From Flavobacteriia bacterium (GTDB lineage: Bacteria > Bacteroidota > Bacteroidia > Flavobacteriales_D > Crocinitomicaceae), in assembly GCA_947450325.1 (NCBI GenBank), contig CANFUT010000004.1, positions 85,491-149,490 on the forward strand: a stretch of DNA of 64,000 nucleotides, given 5' to 3'. Below are positions 43,748 to 53,103 of this stretch, in pieces; the stretch's first letter is position 1; the number at the start of each line of letters is the position of its first letter. A model generated the notes under the pieces. The model did no database searches. It was not told the DNA's origin and was given only the letters and a program-made list of their open reading frames with translations. The position numbers and the translations under genes were made by a program.

Positions 43748-44965
43748 ATGAAGTTCGAAGATTACCGCATATCTGCCCAAATTAAAAGCCAATTGAAAGT
43801 TCTTGGTTTCAATAAACCGACTGACATTCAATTCAAAGCCATCGACCCAATTTTGAAGGGTGAAGATGTATTGGCGATTGCGCAAACTGGTACTGGAAAA
43901 ACCGCTGCTTTTGTGATTCCTATCTTGGAGATTTTAGAAAAAAAGAAATCCAGAGGCAAGCAAACGGAAGGCGTTAAATGTTTGGTTTTGGCACCAACGC
44001 GCGAATTGGCGATTCAAATTTCTAAGGTTTTTGAATCGATTGGACAAAATTTGAAAGTTGTTTCTGCATGCATTCATGGGGGCGTTGAGCAAGATCCACA
44101 AATTGCACAGTTGAATAAAGGTGTCGATATTTTGGTTGCTACCCCTGGAAGAATGTTTGACCTTGTCTCTCAAGGACATTTGAACATGAAAAACCTAGAA
44201 ATTTTGTGCTTGGATGAAGCCGATTTGATGCTAGATTTAGGTTTCTACAAAGACATTCAAGATTTGTTGAAACACATTCCAAAACACAGGCAAACCTTAT
44301 TTTTCTCAGCAACGATTACGCTGAAAATTAAAAAACTGGCATATTCTGTGGTTAAAAATGCGATTCGAATCCAAATTTCTCCAAAAAATCCTGTTGCGAA
44401 AAACATTGATCATGCAGTAGTTTTTATTGAAATGGACGACAAGCGTTTCTTCTTGGAAAATGTCTTGAAGGAATATGAAGAAAGCAAATTTGTGGTTTTT
44501 GTTAGAACTAAAATTCGCGCGGAAAGAGTGGTTGCTGCGATGGAACGCGTGATGTTGAAAACTGAATTTTTGCACGGAGGCGTAGAACAACAAGAGCGTT
44601 TCGCGATTTTAGACCGATTTAGAAAAAACGAAAACCGCGTGTTGATAACAACGGATGTCGCTGCGCGAGGAATCGATATTCCAGATGTCGATTATGTCAT
44701 TAACTACGATTTACCAGATGTTTCTGAAAATTATGTGCATAGAGTGGGTCGAACGGGTCGTGGCAACAAACGTGGACAAGCGCTTTCATTTTGTAGTAAA
44801 GATGAAATGGTTTTCTTGGAAGACATTGAGGAATACACAGGCGAAGAAATTCAACGTTTTGAATTGACGAACGGAGAATACGAAGATATTTTGGGCGCTA
44901 CCGACGATGGTTCTTACAATTGGAAAAAACTGATTGACGAAGAAGGTGGAGGCGACGAATGGTAA
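43748..44965 (+). CDS. DEAD-box ATP-dependent RNA helicase
   Basis: 405 aa. All helicase motifs are visible: Q motif (PTDIQ), AQTGTGKTA (I), PTRELA (Ia), TPGR (Ib), DEAD (II, LCLDEADLML), SAT (III), TDVAARGIDIPDVD (V) and HRVGRTGR (VI). Both RecA-like domains are complete and the C-terminal extension is only about 40 acidic residues (EEYTGEEIQRFELTNGEYEDI), shorter than in DeaD or RhlE. It unwinds RNA; the target (ribosome assembly or decay) cannot be told. Confidence 0.93.
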   Translation: MKFEDYRISAQIKSQLKVLGFNKPTDIQFKAIDPILKGEDVLAIAQTGTGKTAAFVIPILEILEKKKSRGKQTEGVKCLVLAPTRELAIQISKVFESIGQNLKVVSACIHGGVEQDPQIAQLNKGVDILVATPGRMFDLVSQGHLNMKNLEILCLDEADLMLDLGFYKDIQDLLKHIPKHRQTLFFSATITLKIKKLAYSVVKNAIRIQISPKNPVAKNIDHAVVFIEMDDKRFFLENVLKEYEESKFVVFVRTKIRAERVVAAMERVMLKTEFLHGGVEQQERFAILDRFRKNENRVLITTDVAARGIDIPDVDYVINYDLPDVSENYVHRVGRTGRGNKRGQALSFCSKDEMVFLEDIEEYTGEEIQRFELTNGEYEDILGATDDGSYNWKKLIDEEGGGDEW

Positions 44966-44990
44966 GATTTGCTAAACGAATATATTAAAC

Positions 44991-45027
44991 AAAAAAATCT
45001 CCTTCAATTTGAAGGAGACTTTTTTTC
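44991..45027. terminator. Terminator after the RNA helicase gene
   Basis: TCTCCTTCA (44998-45006) pairs perfectly with TGAAGGAGA (45010-45018), followed by a T-run. A's precede the stem, so it can work both ways. The rest of the 44966-45253 gap is AT-rich with no feature I can support. Confidence 0.85.
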
Positions 45028-45253
45028 TACTACTGATAATAATGAACTGCAAATCTGCTAAAACCAACATTGGCACATTTACAACCTATTTAAATTTTAT
45101 TAAAAAGCTTAAATCTTAGTTTAGAAAGTTTTAAGATGTACGTAAAAATATACTTTTTTTTCCATTTAAAACATTTTTTTGAGCCAATATTCGATAAATG
45201 ATTTTAAATTTTCGTTTAGTAATCTTTTAGGACTGATAAAGTTTTGATTTTGA

Positions 45254-46285
45254 TTAGATAATATTTACTTCTCGCTCCAAATCCACACCAAATTCGTTTG
45301 AAATTGATTTCAAGATATTTGCAGACAAATCAAAAATTTCAGTTCCTGTTGCGCCGCCATAATTTACCAAAACCAGTGCTTGATTTTTGTGAACGCCGTA
45401 TTTTGCTTCGCTGTTTCCTTCGTTTTTTGAAATCGTTTTTCCTTTCCAACCTGCAGTTTCAATCAACCAACCAGCGGGCATTTTCACTTTTCCTTCTCCA
45501 GCAGGATAGGAGGGAGCTTCAGGAAATTTTGAGCGAATTTCTAAAAATTGAGATTCATCAATAACTGGGTTTTTGAAAAAACTTCCCGCATTGCCGATTT
45601 CTTTTGGATCAGGAAGTTTGCTTCTTCGAATCGCAATCACTGCATCGCTTACATCTTTGATACTTGGATTTTCAATTCCTTTGGATTTCAATTCGGTTTC
45701 GATGGCACCATAAGTTGTATTTAAAACTGAAGATTTTGAAAGCTTGAAATATACTTGCGTGATGATGAATTTTCCTTTCAATTTGCGTTTGAAAACACTT
45801 TCTCTGTAGCCAAATTCACAAGCTTCGTTGTCAAATGTATGCGTAGTTCCTGTTTCGATTTCAAAAGCTTCTAATTTTTCAAAAACTTGCTTGATTTCAA
45901 CGCCGTAAGCGCCAATATTTTGCATCGGACTTGCGCCAACGCTTCCGGGAATCAGTGAAAGATTTTCAACGCCAGCAAATCCATTTTCAATGCAAAAAAG
46001 AACAAATTCATGCCACACTTCACCAGCACCGGATTTTACGATGACATCATTTTCATTTTCAGAAACAACTTCGATTCCTTTGATTTCATTCCGCAAAACC
46101 AGTCCATCAAAATGTTTGGTCATCAAGATATTGCTTCCACCGCCCAAAACCAATAGTGGAACATGTTGAAAATCTTTCAATAATTGACTCAATTTTTCAA
46201 CTGAATCAAAAGTCGAAAAAAAGTGTGCATTTACATCAATACCAAAAGTATTGTATGGTTTGAGACTAATATTTTCTGAAATCAT
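45254..46285 (-). CDS. murB: UDP-N-acetylenolpyruvoylglucosamine reductase MurB
   Basis: 343 aa, the long E. coli-like type. An FAD-binding segment has PLLVLGGGSNILMT and LSLIPGSVGASPMQNIGAYG; CEFGYRESVFK and IGNAGSFFKNP (catalytic Ser) follow, with HKNQALVLVN near the C-terminus. It reduces enolpyruvyl-UDP-GlcNAc to UDP-MurNAc for peptidoglycan. A full consensus promoter ends 4 nt before the ATG, so translation from a leaderless message is predicted. It stands outside the dcw cluster whose first gene is at the left edge. Confidence 0.95.
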   Translation of the reverse strand: MISENISLKPYNTFGIDVNAHFFSTFDSVEKLSQLLKDFQHVPLLVLGGGSNILMTKHFDGLVLRNEIKGIEVVSENENDVIVKSGAGEVWHEFVLFCIENGFAGVENLSLIPGSVGASPMQNIGAYGVEIKQVFEKLEAFEIETGTTHTFDNEACEFGYRESVFKRKLKGKFIITQVYFKLSKSSVLNTTYGAIETELKSKGIENPSIKDVSDAVIAIRRSKLPDPKEIGNAGSFFKNPVIDESQFLEIRSKFPEAPSYPAGEGKVKMPAGWLIETAGWKGKTISKNEGNSEAKYGVHKNQALVLVNYGGATGTEIFDLSANILKSISNEFGVDLEREVNII

Positions 46286-46289
46286 AAAA

Positions 46290-46319
46290 CAAAGATAGTT
46301 GGGATTTTTAGTTTGGCAA
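46290..46319 (-). promoter_or_regulatory. murB promoter, consensus, giving a leaderless message
   Basis: On the minus strand TTG (46319-46317), spacer exactly 19 nt, TATCTTTG (46297-46290), then 4 nt to ATG (46285). Both boxes match the consensus. The predicted +1 coincides with the start codon. Confidence 0.8.
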
Positions 46320-46374
46320 AAATGTTAACCTGAATAAAAAATTGATTAAGTTTTTTTGAAAGTTTATAAAAGCA

Positions 46375-46401
46375 AAAACCCCAAGATTTACTCGGGGTTT
46401 T
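46375..46401. terminator. Terminator of sppA
   Basis: AAAACCCC (46375-46382) pairs with GGGGTTTT (46394-46401) around an 11-nt loop, 23 nt past the sppA stop. On the minus strand a T-rich tail follows. It separates sppA from murB. Confidence 0.8.
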
Positions 46402-46424
46402 CTAGAAACAAGGGAGATTTGTTT

Positions 46425-48227
46425 TTAATATAGAACGATTTCATACGGCATTCTCATTTGAATTCCTTTCAATTGTTCCAATTTTTTCAATTGTTGGTAA
46501 TAGAATTTCAATGATTCAGGCATTTCTGAATAGGATGATTGGATTTTCGCTTGGTCTTCTTTGGTCAATTCTTCAATCAATTCAAAAATTGGATCTTCTT
46601 TTTTCTCAGGCCAGTAACGAATTTTTTGTTCTTTAATTCCAGCTTGTTTCGCCGCGTAGTTAATCGCATCTTTGATTCCTCCAAGTTGGTCAACCAATCC
46701 GATATTCAGCGCGTCAGTTCCAGTCCAAACACGACCTCTGGCGATTTTATTCACCGCTTCAACTGTCATGCCACGACCAGTAGAAACTCGATTCAAGAAT
46801 TGCGCGTAAATCACATCGACTTCATTTTGAACTGTCGAAAATTCTTCAGGCGACAATTTTCTATTGGTAGAAAGAACTGCGTGTTTATTGGTTTGAACCC
46901 TGTCGAAAGTCAATCCAAGTTTGTTTTGCAACATGTTTCCTGTGAAAGGAATCACACCAAAAACACCGATTGAACCAGTAATGGTTGTTGGCTCAGCAAA
47001 AATTCTTGCTGCTGGTGAAGCAATGTAATATCCACCAGACGCGGCAACATCTCCCATGGAAACAATTACTTTTTTCTTCTGATTGGCCAATTTTACTTCT
47101 CGCCAAATTTCGTCGCTCGCCAAAGCGCTTCCGCCTGGACTATTCACACGCAATACGATTGTTTTGATGTCTTTATCTAATCTTGCTTCTCTTAAATATT
47201 TGCAGATTTTTTGAGAAGTCAAACCGTCGCCATCTACTGATACATCTCCTTCAGCAAGAATTACAGCGATATTTGGTTTTCCAAATTTGACACCCATTTG
47301 GTCGTTGTAAAACTTCTTTTTGGCGTATTTTTCGAATTCGTTTAATTCCAAATCGTCAATACTTTTAATTCCAGATTTTTTTGCCAAAATCGCTAACACC
47401 TCGTCGCGGTATTTGGTAGCATCCATCATTTTGTATTTCACAGCGTCAACTGAGCGATGGATTTTTAAATTTTCTGCAATGTCATTCAATTCACTTGAAG
47501 ACATTTTTCTGTCTTTTGCAATGTCCATTCTGATATCTTTCCAAATGCTTGACAAATATTTTTCAATTTGCAGACGACTTGAATCACTCATGTCCGTTCT
47601 GAAATAGGGCTCAACAGCACTTTTGAAATCGTTGTTTTTTCCACGAATCACTTGCATTTCAACTTCAAGCATGTCGAGTGTGTTTTTGAAAAACATCAAT
47701 TCTGTTCCCAAACCAACAAATTCCATCGTCGAATTTGGAAAACCATATACTTCATTCGCAGCACTTGATATGTAATATTCTTTTTGTGTGATCACTTCTC
47801 CACCATTGTACGCAACAACAAATTTTCCAGATTTTTCAAAATCATTGATGGCATTTCTGATTTCTCTGGCAGTCGCAAATCCACATTGAAGGTCTTCAAT
47901 TTCCAAGAAAATGCCTTTGATTTTATCGTCCGTTTTTGCTTTTTCCAAACCAAAAAGTAAGTCGCTTAAACCGATTTTATTTTCAATTCCCATTGCTGAC
48001 GGATTGAAACTTGAACTGCTATTTTCTGCAATTTGACCTTTCAAAGACATGTGCAATACCGTTTTGTCTTTGATTGAATAATTTGGCGTTTCAGTTAATC
48101 CACCAATTACGCCACCAAGAATCAAGAAAAACAAGATCAATCCTAAGATTGAAGCAATCAACATAGCAACCAAACTGGGCCAAAAAATTCGACCAAAAGT
48201 TACTTTTTTCTCTTTTATTTCAGACAT
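46425..48227 (-). CDS. sppA: Signal peptide peptidase SppA, 67K type
   Basis: 600 aa with an N-terminal membrane anchor (about 14-40). Two tandem crotonase-like protease domains. The catalytic Lys is in the first half (VIRGKNNDFKSAVEPYFR) and the catalytic Ser in the second (VSMGDVAASGGYYIASPA), the split dyad of the 67K family. It digests signal peptides left in the membrane. TAAATTTG (48257-48250) lies 22 nt before the ATG. Intact. Confidence 0.93.
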   Translation of the reverse strand: MSEIKEKKVTFGRIFWPSLVAMLIASILGLILFFLILGGVIGGLTETPNYSIKDKTVLHMSLKGQIAENSSSSFNPSAMGIENKIGLSDLLFGLEKAKTDDKIKGIFLEIEDLQCGFATAREIRNAINDFEKSGKFVVAYNGGEVITQKEYYISSAANEVYGFPNSTMEFVGLGTELMFFKNTLDMLEVEMQVIRGKNNDFKSAVEPYFRTDMSDSSRLQIEKYLSSIWKDIRMDIAKDRKMSSSELNDIAENLKIHRSVDAVKYKMMDATKYRDEVLAILAKKSGIKSIDDLELNEFEKYAKKKFYNDQMGVKFGKPNIAVILAEGDVSVDGDGLTSQKICKYLREARLDKDIKTIVLRVNSPGGSALASDEIWREVKLANQKKKVIVSMGDVAASGGYYIASPAARIFAEPTTITGSIGVFGVIPFTGNMLQNKLGLTFDRVQTNKHAVLSTNRKLSPEEFSTVQNEVDVIYAQFLNRVSTGRGMTVEAVNKIARGRVWTGTDALNIGLVDQLGGIKDAINYAAKQAGIKEQKIRYWPEKKEDPIFELIEELTKEDQAKIQSSYSEMPESLKFYYQQLKKLEQLKGIQMRMPYEIVLY

Positions 48228-48384
48228 TTTAAATCGTATTAATTCAATTCAAATTTAGAGGCTTCTTTCCAATCATTTAGATTTATTTTACGAGTGGTGG
48301 GTTGTTGTTATGAATGCGGTAATTGGTGGTTTTTGTGGTTTTTCGATGATTTATTGATATATTTGAATAGGATAATTTTCAAGT

Positions 48385-48657
48385 ATGAACATACTTTATG
48401 GCATAATAATTCTTTTGGTGATTTTAGCGACTGGTTATTTTGTGATTAAAAGCGTGGATTTTAGAAAGTTTTTGGCAGGCGCTTTTTTTGTCAGTGGCGG
48501 TATTCAACTCTACTTAGCATTCGCCAAAGTTTCAATTCCTGTATTGGGCACAAACATCGTTCAAAATCCAGATTTAGGTTATTTTCGAGGCACTTTGCAT
48601 TTGGTTTTATGCTTGGTTTGTTTCTATTTTGGATTTATCCGAAAGCCAAAGACTTGA
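48385..48657 (+). CDS. Small membrane protein, unknown function
   Basis: 90 aa with three hydrophobic segments: IIILLVILATGYFVI, FLAGAFFVSGGIQLYLAF and TLHLVLCLVCFYFGFI. No family recognised. A perfect -7 element (TATATTTG, 48358-48365) lies 19 nt before the ATG, which supports it as a real gene. Confidence 0.65.
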   Translation: MNILYGIIILLVILATGYFVIKSVDFRKFLAGAFFVSGGIQLYLAFAKVSIPVLGTNIVQNPDLGYFRGTLHLVLCLVCFYFGFIRKPKT

Positions 48658-48718
48658 AAGTAATTATTTTTTCTTGCAATTTTATTTTGGGTATTACAAT
48701 GGTCGAAATAAGACCCGC

Positions 48719-48912
48719 TTCGCTAAAAGATTTTAGGATATTAGGAGCCGTTGCTATGCAACTTTAAGACTTTGATTTTCGTTGTTGCGTTGCAACTTTA
48801 AGTTAAAAAACAACTCAAGAAACTCAGAAAATCTTTTGTTTATGGTCTTTTGTCTAATGTCTTCAGTCTAATGTCTGCGGTCTTAAAATCCTAATATCTT
48901 AATATCTTAACC
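48719..48912. repeat. Gene-less relic with a GTCTNNN array and inverted ends
   Basis: This occupies most of the 308-nt gap 48658-48965. TTTTAGGATATTAGGA (48731-48746) is an imperfect inverted match to AAAATCCTAATATCTTAA (48885-48902). Inside are two near-identical 19-mers, GTTGCTATGCAACTTTAAG (48750-48768) and GTTGCGTTGCAACTTTAAG (48784-48802), each with a GTTGC/GCAAC palindrome. GTCT then occurs at 48845, 48852, 48859, 48866, 48873 and 48880, exactly every 7 bp. This is the same repeat as at 40279-40315. No coding frame of note is present. Confidence 0.75.
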
Positions 48913-48965
48913 TCTCAACTTGCCAAAATCGCTATATTTACAAAATAATTCAAAAAGCAAAACAC

Positions 48966-49634
48966 ATGTTTTTTCAGCAAGAATTTTTAGATTTTTTCAT
49001 TGAATTGGCTCCCAATAATCACAAAGATTGGTTTGACGTAAATCGCAAGCGTTATGAACAGTTTGTGAAAGAGCCTTTTAAGGATTTCGTCTCACATTTG
49101 ATTACCAAGATGGCGGTGATTGATCCTACCTTCAAGGACTTGGAAGCGAAAGATTGCATTTTCAGAATCAACCGTGATATTCGTTTTTCGAAAGACAAAC
49201 AACCATACAAATTGCAAGTTTCAGCGATCATAAATCCTGAAGGAAAGAAAAGCAAGGCGGTGAATGGTGTTTATTTCGAACTAGGTCCAGAAAAAATGCG
49301 CGTTTATGGCGGCGTTTATGAAATCGACAAAGAAGATTTATTGATCGCCCGTGAAGGAATTGCCGCAGCGCCAGAAAAATTCAAAAAAGCATACCAAGAT
49401 CCCAAGTTTGTAAAGGTTTTTGGAAATATCTTGGGCGAAAAAAATAAAATCATTCCCAAAGAATTGAAAGAAGCCGCAGAAATTGAACCGCTTATTTTCA
49501 ATAAACAATGGTATTTTTATGCCGAATTTGAACCAGAAACAATTTTGGCTGATAACTTAGACCAAATTATTTTGGACTGTTACCAAGCAGGAAGACCGGT
49601 AGAATTATTTTTTAACGAATTAATAAAAAGATAA
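48966..49634 (+). CDS. DUF2461 (TIGR02453) family protein
   Basis: 222 aa. FLDFFIELAPNNHKDWFDVNRKRYE at the N-terminus and IFRINRDIRFSKDKQPYKLQV near 60-80 are the family signature. Function unknown in the literature I know. No signal peptide. Its stop is one base before the ATG of the S9 peptidase gene, so they are co-transcribed. Confidence 0.85.
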   Translation: MFFQQEFLDFFIELAPNNHKDWFDVNRKRYEQFVKEPFKDFVSHLITKMAVIDPTFKDLEAKDCIFRINRDIRFSKDKQPYKLQVSAIINPEGKKSKAVNGVYFELGPEKMRVYGGVYEIDKEDLLIAREGIAAAPEKFKKAYQDPKFVKVFGNILGEKNKIIPKELKEAAEIEPLIFNKQWYFYAEFEPETILADNLDQIILDCYQAGRPVELFFNELIKR

Positions 49635-49635
49635 A

Positions 49636-51765
49636 ATGTTAAAGTCATTTTTATTTGTAGGTGTTTGTTTGACCACAACTTTCACCTTCGCGCAGAAAAA
49701 AGAATTGACGTTGAAAGACGCTGTTACACAACAATACAGAAATTTCGCGCCAGACAAAATGCTGATGTTTCAATGGATTCCAGGAACTGAAAACTACGTT
49801 TATTTAGACGGTTATGTGAAGTTGATGAAAGGTTCTGCCACTGGCGAAAAAGCGGTTGAATGGTTCACAATTCAAGATGTAAACAAAATCTTAGGAAGTC
49901 AGTTGAATTGGTTTTCTGGTCTAGAGTGGAAAGATTCTAAAACTTTTTGGTTGAATGATGGAATCAATTATTACGCTTTCGACACGGAAACTAAAACTGG
50001 AAAATCGGTTGCAAAATTGGATGAAAACGCAGAAAACGCGACTTTCGAAGCCAACAATCAGCGCATTGCTTTTACGATTGCTAATAATTTGAACGTACTT
50101 GGCGCGGATGGAAAACAAATTGCCATTACCAAAAATGCCGACAAAAACATCGTTTCAGGTCAGACTTATGCACGAAGTGAGTTTGGAATTACCAACGGGA
50201 TTTTTTGGTCGCCAAATGGGAATTTATTGGCTTTTGCGCAAAAAGACGAAAGCGAAGTGCACGATTATCCTTTGTTGGATATCACGCAAACGCCAGGAGC
50301 TTTGAAAATGATCAAATATCCAATGGCTGGTCAGAAATCTGAAAAACCGAAAATTGGAATCTACAATTTCAAAAGTAAAAAGACAGTTTTTATCGCTCCA
50401 AAAAGTGGTGTTGATTCCTATTTGACAAATGTTTGCTGGTCATCAGATGAAAAATTTGTGTTGATTGCCGAAGTCAATCGCGACCAAAATCACATGTGGT
50501 TAAACAAATACGATGCTGCTTCTGGAAAATTAATCAAAACGCTTTTTGAAGAACAAAACAGCAAGTGGATTGAGCCAGAGCATCCAGCATTTTTTCCTGA
50601 TGCGAATTCGAATAATTTCGTTTGGATCAGCGAAAGAGATGGTTTCAATAATTTGTATTACTACGACATCGATGGAAATTTAATCAAACAATTGACTTCG
50701 AATAAATTTGTAGTGAATAGCATTTTAAAATCGACTAATGCTGGAAAAACCATCATTTTTGAAGCAACTGGCGAAAGTCCTTTGAACACGATGTTTTACA
50801 GCGTAACAACAGACGGAATTCAAAAATTATTGACCGTTGATGAAGGGACACACAGTATTGCGGTGAGTGAAAACGGAAACTACATTTTCGACGAATATTC
50901 GAATCACGTCATTCCTTCTCGTTCAGTTTTGTTGGATGGAAACGGACAGTTCAAAAAAATCTTATTGGAATCTACCAACAAATTGGCTGAATACGCTATT
51001 GGAACTATAGAAATCAGTTCAATTACTGGAAAAGATGGAACGAAATTGTACACAAGATTGATCAAACCAAGCAATTTTGACCCGACGAAAAAATATCCAG
51101 TTTTGGTGTATGTTTACGGTGGACCACACGCGCAAATGATTACCAATTCTTGGTATGATGGAGCGAATTTATGGATGAATTGGATGGCTGAGCAAGGTTA
51201 TTTGGTTTTCACATTAGACAATCGCGGTTCAGGAGAAAGAGGTTTCGCTTTCGAAAGTGGAATTCACCGCCAATTGGGAACTTTAGAAATGGAAGACCAA
51301 CTTTCTGGCGTTGAATACTTGAAATCGTTGCCTTACGTGGATGGTAATCGCTTGGCAGTTCACGGTTGGTCGTTTGGTGGTTTCATGACTACTTCGTTGA
51401 TGTTGCGTCAAGCAGGAACGTTTAACGTGGGCGTTGCTGGCGGACCAGTAATCGATTGGAAATTTTATGAAATCATGTACGGCGAGCGTTATATGGATCG
51501 ACCTGAAGAAAACAAAGAAGGTTACGAAGCGAACAGTTTGTTGAACCACGCGAGCAAGTTGAAAGGCGATTTATTATTGATTCACGGAACAGTGGACGAT
51601 GTGGTGGTAGAACAACACAACTTGGCGATGGTCAAAAAGTTTGTCGAAAGTGGCATTCAAGTTGATTTCTTCCCTTATCCGATGCACAAGCACAATGTAA
51701 GTGGCAAAGACCGTGTGCATTTGATGGAAAAAGTGTTGACCTACGTGATTGAGCACAATAAGTAA
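49636..51765 (+). CDS. Secreted S9 (DPP IV-like) prolyl oligopeptidase
   Basis: 709 aa with signal peptide MLKSFLFVGVCLTTTFTFAQ. A DPP-IV-type beta-propeller (about 60-470) precedes an alpha/beta hydrolase: YVYGGPHAQM, GWSFGGFMTT (Ser nucleophile), HGTVDDVV (Asp) and PMHKHN (His). It cleaves dipeptides, commonly after Pro or Ala, in the periplasm. It is co-transcribed with the DUF2461 gene one base upstream. All catalytic residues are present. Confidence 0.92.
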   Translation: MLKSFLFVGVCLTTTFTFAQKKELTLKDAVTQQYRNFAPDKMLMFQWIPGTENYVYLDGYVKLMKGSATGEKAVEWFTIQDVNKILGSQLNWFSGLEWKDSKTFWLNDGINYYAFDTETKTGKSVAKLDENAENATFEANNQRIAFTIANNLNVLGADGKQIAITKNADKNIVSGQTYARSEFGITNGIFWSPNGNLLAFAQKDESEVHDYPLLDITQTPGALKMIKYPMAGQKSEKPKIGIYNFKSKKTVFIAPKSGVDSYLTNVCWSSDEKFVLIAEVNRDQNHMWLNKYDAASGKLIKTLFEEQNSKWIEPEHPAFFPDANSNNFVWISERDGFNNLYYYDIDGNLIKQLTSNKFVVNSILKSTNAGKTIIFEATGESPLNTMFYSVTTDGIQKLLTVDEGTHSIAVSENGNYIFDEYSNHVIPSRSVLLDGNGQFKKILLESTNKLAEYAIGTIEISSITGKDGTKLYTRLIKPSNFDPTKKYPVLVYVYGGPHAQMITNSWYDGANLWMNWMAEQGYLVFTLDNRGSGERGFAFESGIHRQLGTLEMEDQLSGVEYLKSLPYVDGNRLAVHGWSFGGFMTTSLMLRQAGTFNVGVAGGPVIDWKFYEIMYGERYMDRPEENKEGYEANSLLNHASKLKGDLLLIHGTVDDVVVEQHNLAMVKKFVESGIQVDFFPYPMHKHNVSGKDRVHLMEKVLTYVIEHNK

Positions 51766-51785
51766 TAGTCATAAGATAAAATTGA

Positions 51786-51825
51786 AAATCCCTCGGCTTG
51801 AATTGGTTGAGGGATTTATTTTTGG
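51786..51825 (+). terminator. Terminator after the S9 peptidase gene
   Basis: AAATCCCTC (51786-51794) pairs perfectly with GAGGGATTT (51809-51817) around a 14-nt loop, followed by ATTTTTGG. It may also serve the convergent gene at 51827. Confidence 0.75.
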
Positions 51826-51826
51826 A

Positions 51827-52291
51827 TTAAACTTTTTTCAAGCTTCCAGACAATGCGTTGGATTTTTTCATGGCTTGTTGGATTTTACCTTTTGGGAATT
51901 CAGTTGACATTTGTTGATATATAGCAGTTACTTTTTCCTGATTTTGGTGCAAATAGTAGCAATATGCAACATAGGCCAAACTTAACTCTTGACAAATTTT
52001 TCTGTTACTGTAAAAAATATCTAAAAGCAAATACTTGCTAAACAAAGGACTATTTTTTAATTTGTTGTAATTTGATTCAAATGCCTGCTGGGCAGCCTCG
52101 ATTTCACCTTTTTGTAGCAATAAAATTCCTTGTTTATAATCTTTGTTTAAAAATGTTTTTGTGGCGTAAAAAAACGACAGAAAACTGATTGAAGCGTAAA
52201 TCAGACCATATTTAAATGCGAATGAAAATAGAATTATCATAGCAAAATAGATCAATAGCACTCTTATTTTGAAGCTATTGTCTTTCATCAT
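51827..52291 (-). CDS. Membrane protein with TPR-like tail, unknown function
   Basis: 154 aa from ATG 52291; ATG 52288 is adjacent and a TTG 10 codons upstream is possible. Two hydrophobic segments (VLLIYFAMIILFSFAFKYGLIYASISFLSFF) lead to a helical region resembling tetratricopeptide repeats (GILLLQKGEIEAAQQAFESNYNKL, SLAYVAYCYYLHQNQEKVTAIYQQM). Family not recognised. First of a run of poorly known minus-strand genes to 56.8 kb. Confidence 0.6.
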   Translation of the reverse strand: MMKDNSFKIRVLLIYFAMIILFSFAFKYGLIYASISFLSFFYATKTFLNKDYKQGILLLQKGEIEAAQQAFESNYNKLKNSPLFSKYLLLDIFYSNRKICQELSLAYVAYCYYLHQNQEKVTAIYQQMSTEFPKGKIQQAMKKSNALSGSLKKV

Positions 52292-52392
52292 GACCAATTC
52301 AAATTTTGCGTCTGTTTCCAAATTTCAAAAAAATTATTACTTGCTAAATTAATAAATAGTAACGTTGAGCCAAATCATTTTCTTACGAGATA

Positions 52393-52929
52393 TTATTCAG
52401 CATTTTTAGTATTCATTTTTTCAATCCAATTTGATATTCGCATATTATTTGTGAGCAACAAGAATCCCACCATTAAATTTACGCCAGCATTGAACATTGT
52501 TTGATAATCTACGCTATAAGGACTAATGTTGCTTAATAAACTTTCTAAATTATTTTGCTTGACGCTATCCTTGAAAGAATAAGCAATTTGCGTCAAGAAA
52601 TTACCTAAATTACTCGCAATTAGAAAAACTGCAATAATTACCATGGCTATTTTTGTGACGCTTTTTCCATTGAATTCGGATATAATTAGCTCATTGTTTT
52701 CAAATCCTTTATCGAGTTTGAATAGATTGATTAAATAGATTGGTTTGAACAATAATACATACGCAGCCGCAATGCTTAATGCAGGAACAGTTAATACTAA
52801 CCATTTTATTTCACTATTTGATTCGAAGTAAATGAAGTAGCCAAAACTTGGGATTTGAACGATAATTTCTATGGCTAAAAATAAGCCGAATAATTTGAGA
52901 ATGATTTTGAACAAGTCTTTTTTGGTCAT
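52393..52929 (-). CDS. Four-helix membrane protein, unknown function
   Basis: 178 aa with four hydrophobic segments (LFGLFLAIEIIVQIPSFGYFI, LVLTVPALSIAAAYVLLF, IAMVIIAVFLIASNLGNF, MFNAGVNLMVGFLLLT). Not recognised. Confidence 0.6.
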   Translation of the reverse strand: MTKKDLFKIILKLFGLFLAIEIIVQIPSFGYFIYFESNSEIKWLVLTVPALSIAAAYVLLFKPIYLINLFKLDKGFENNELIISEFNGKSVTKIAMVIIAVFLIASNLGNFLTQIAYSFKDSVKQNNLESLLSNISPYSVDYQTMFNAGVNLMVGFLLLTNNMRISNWIEKMNTKNAE

Positions 52930-53103
52930 GGTTTTTTTGTTTTTTAATGGTTTCCAGCTTGGCGCAATCTTGAATTATTTTAAAAATCCAAAGGTTGAAG
53001 GTAAATGATTTTCTTTTATAAAAATCGTTTTTCAGAGAAAGATTAGCTACATATAGCTGAACCAGTGTTTTGAATATTTTGTAACTTTATAGTTGTTCCA
53101 GTG

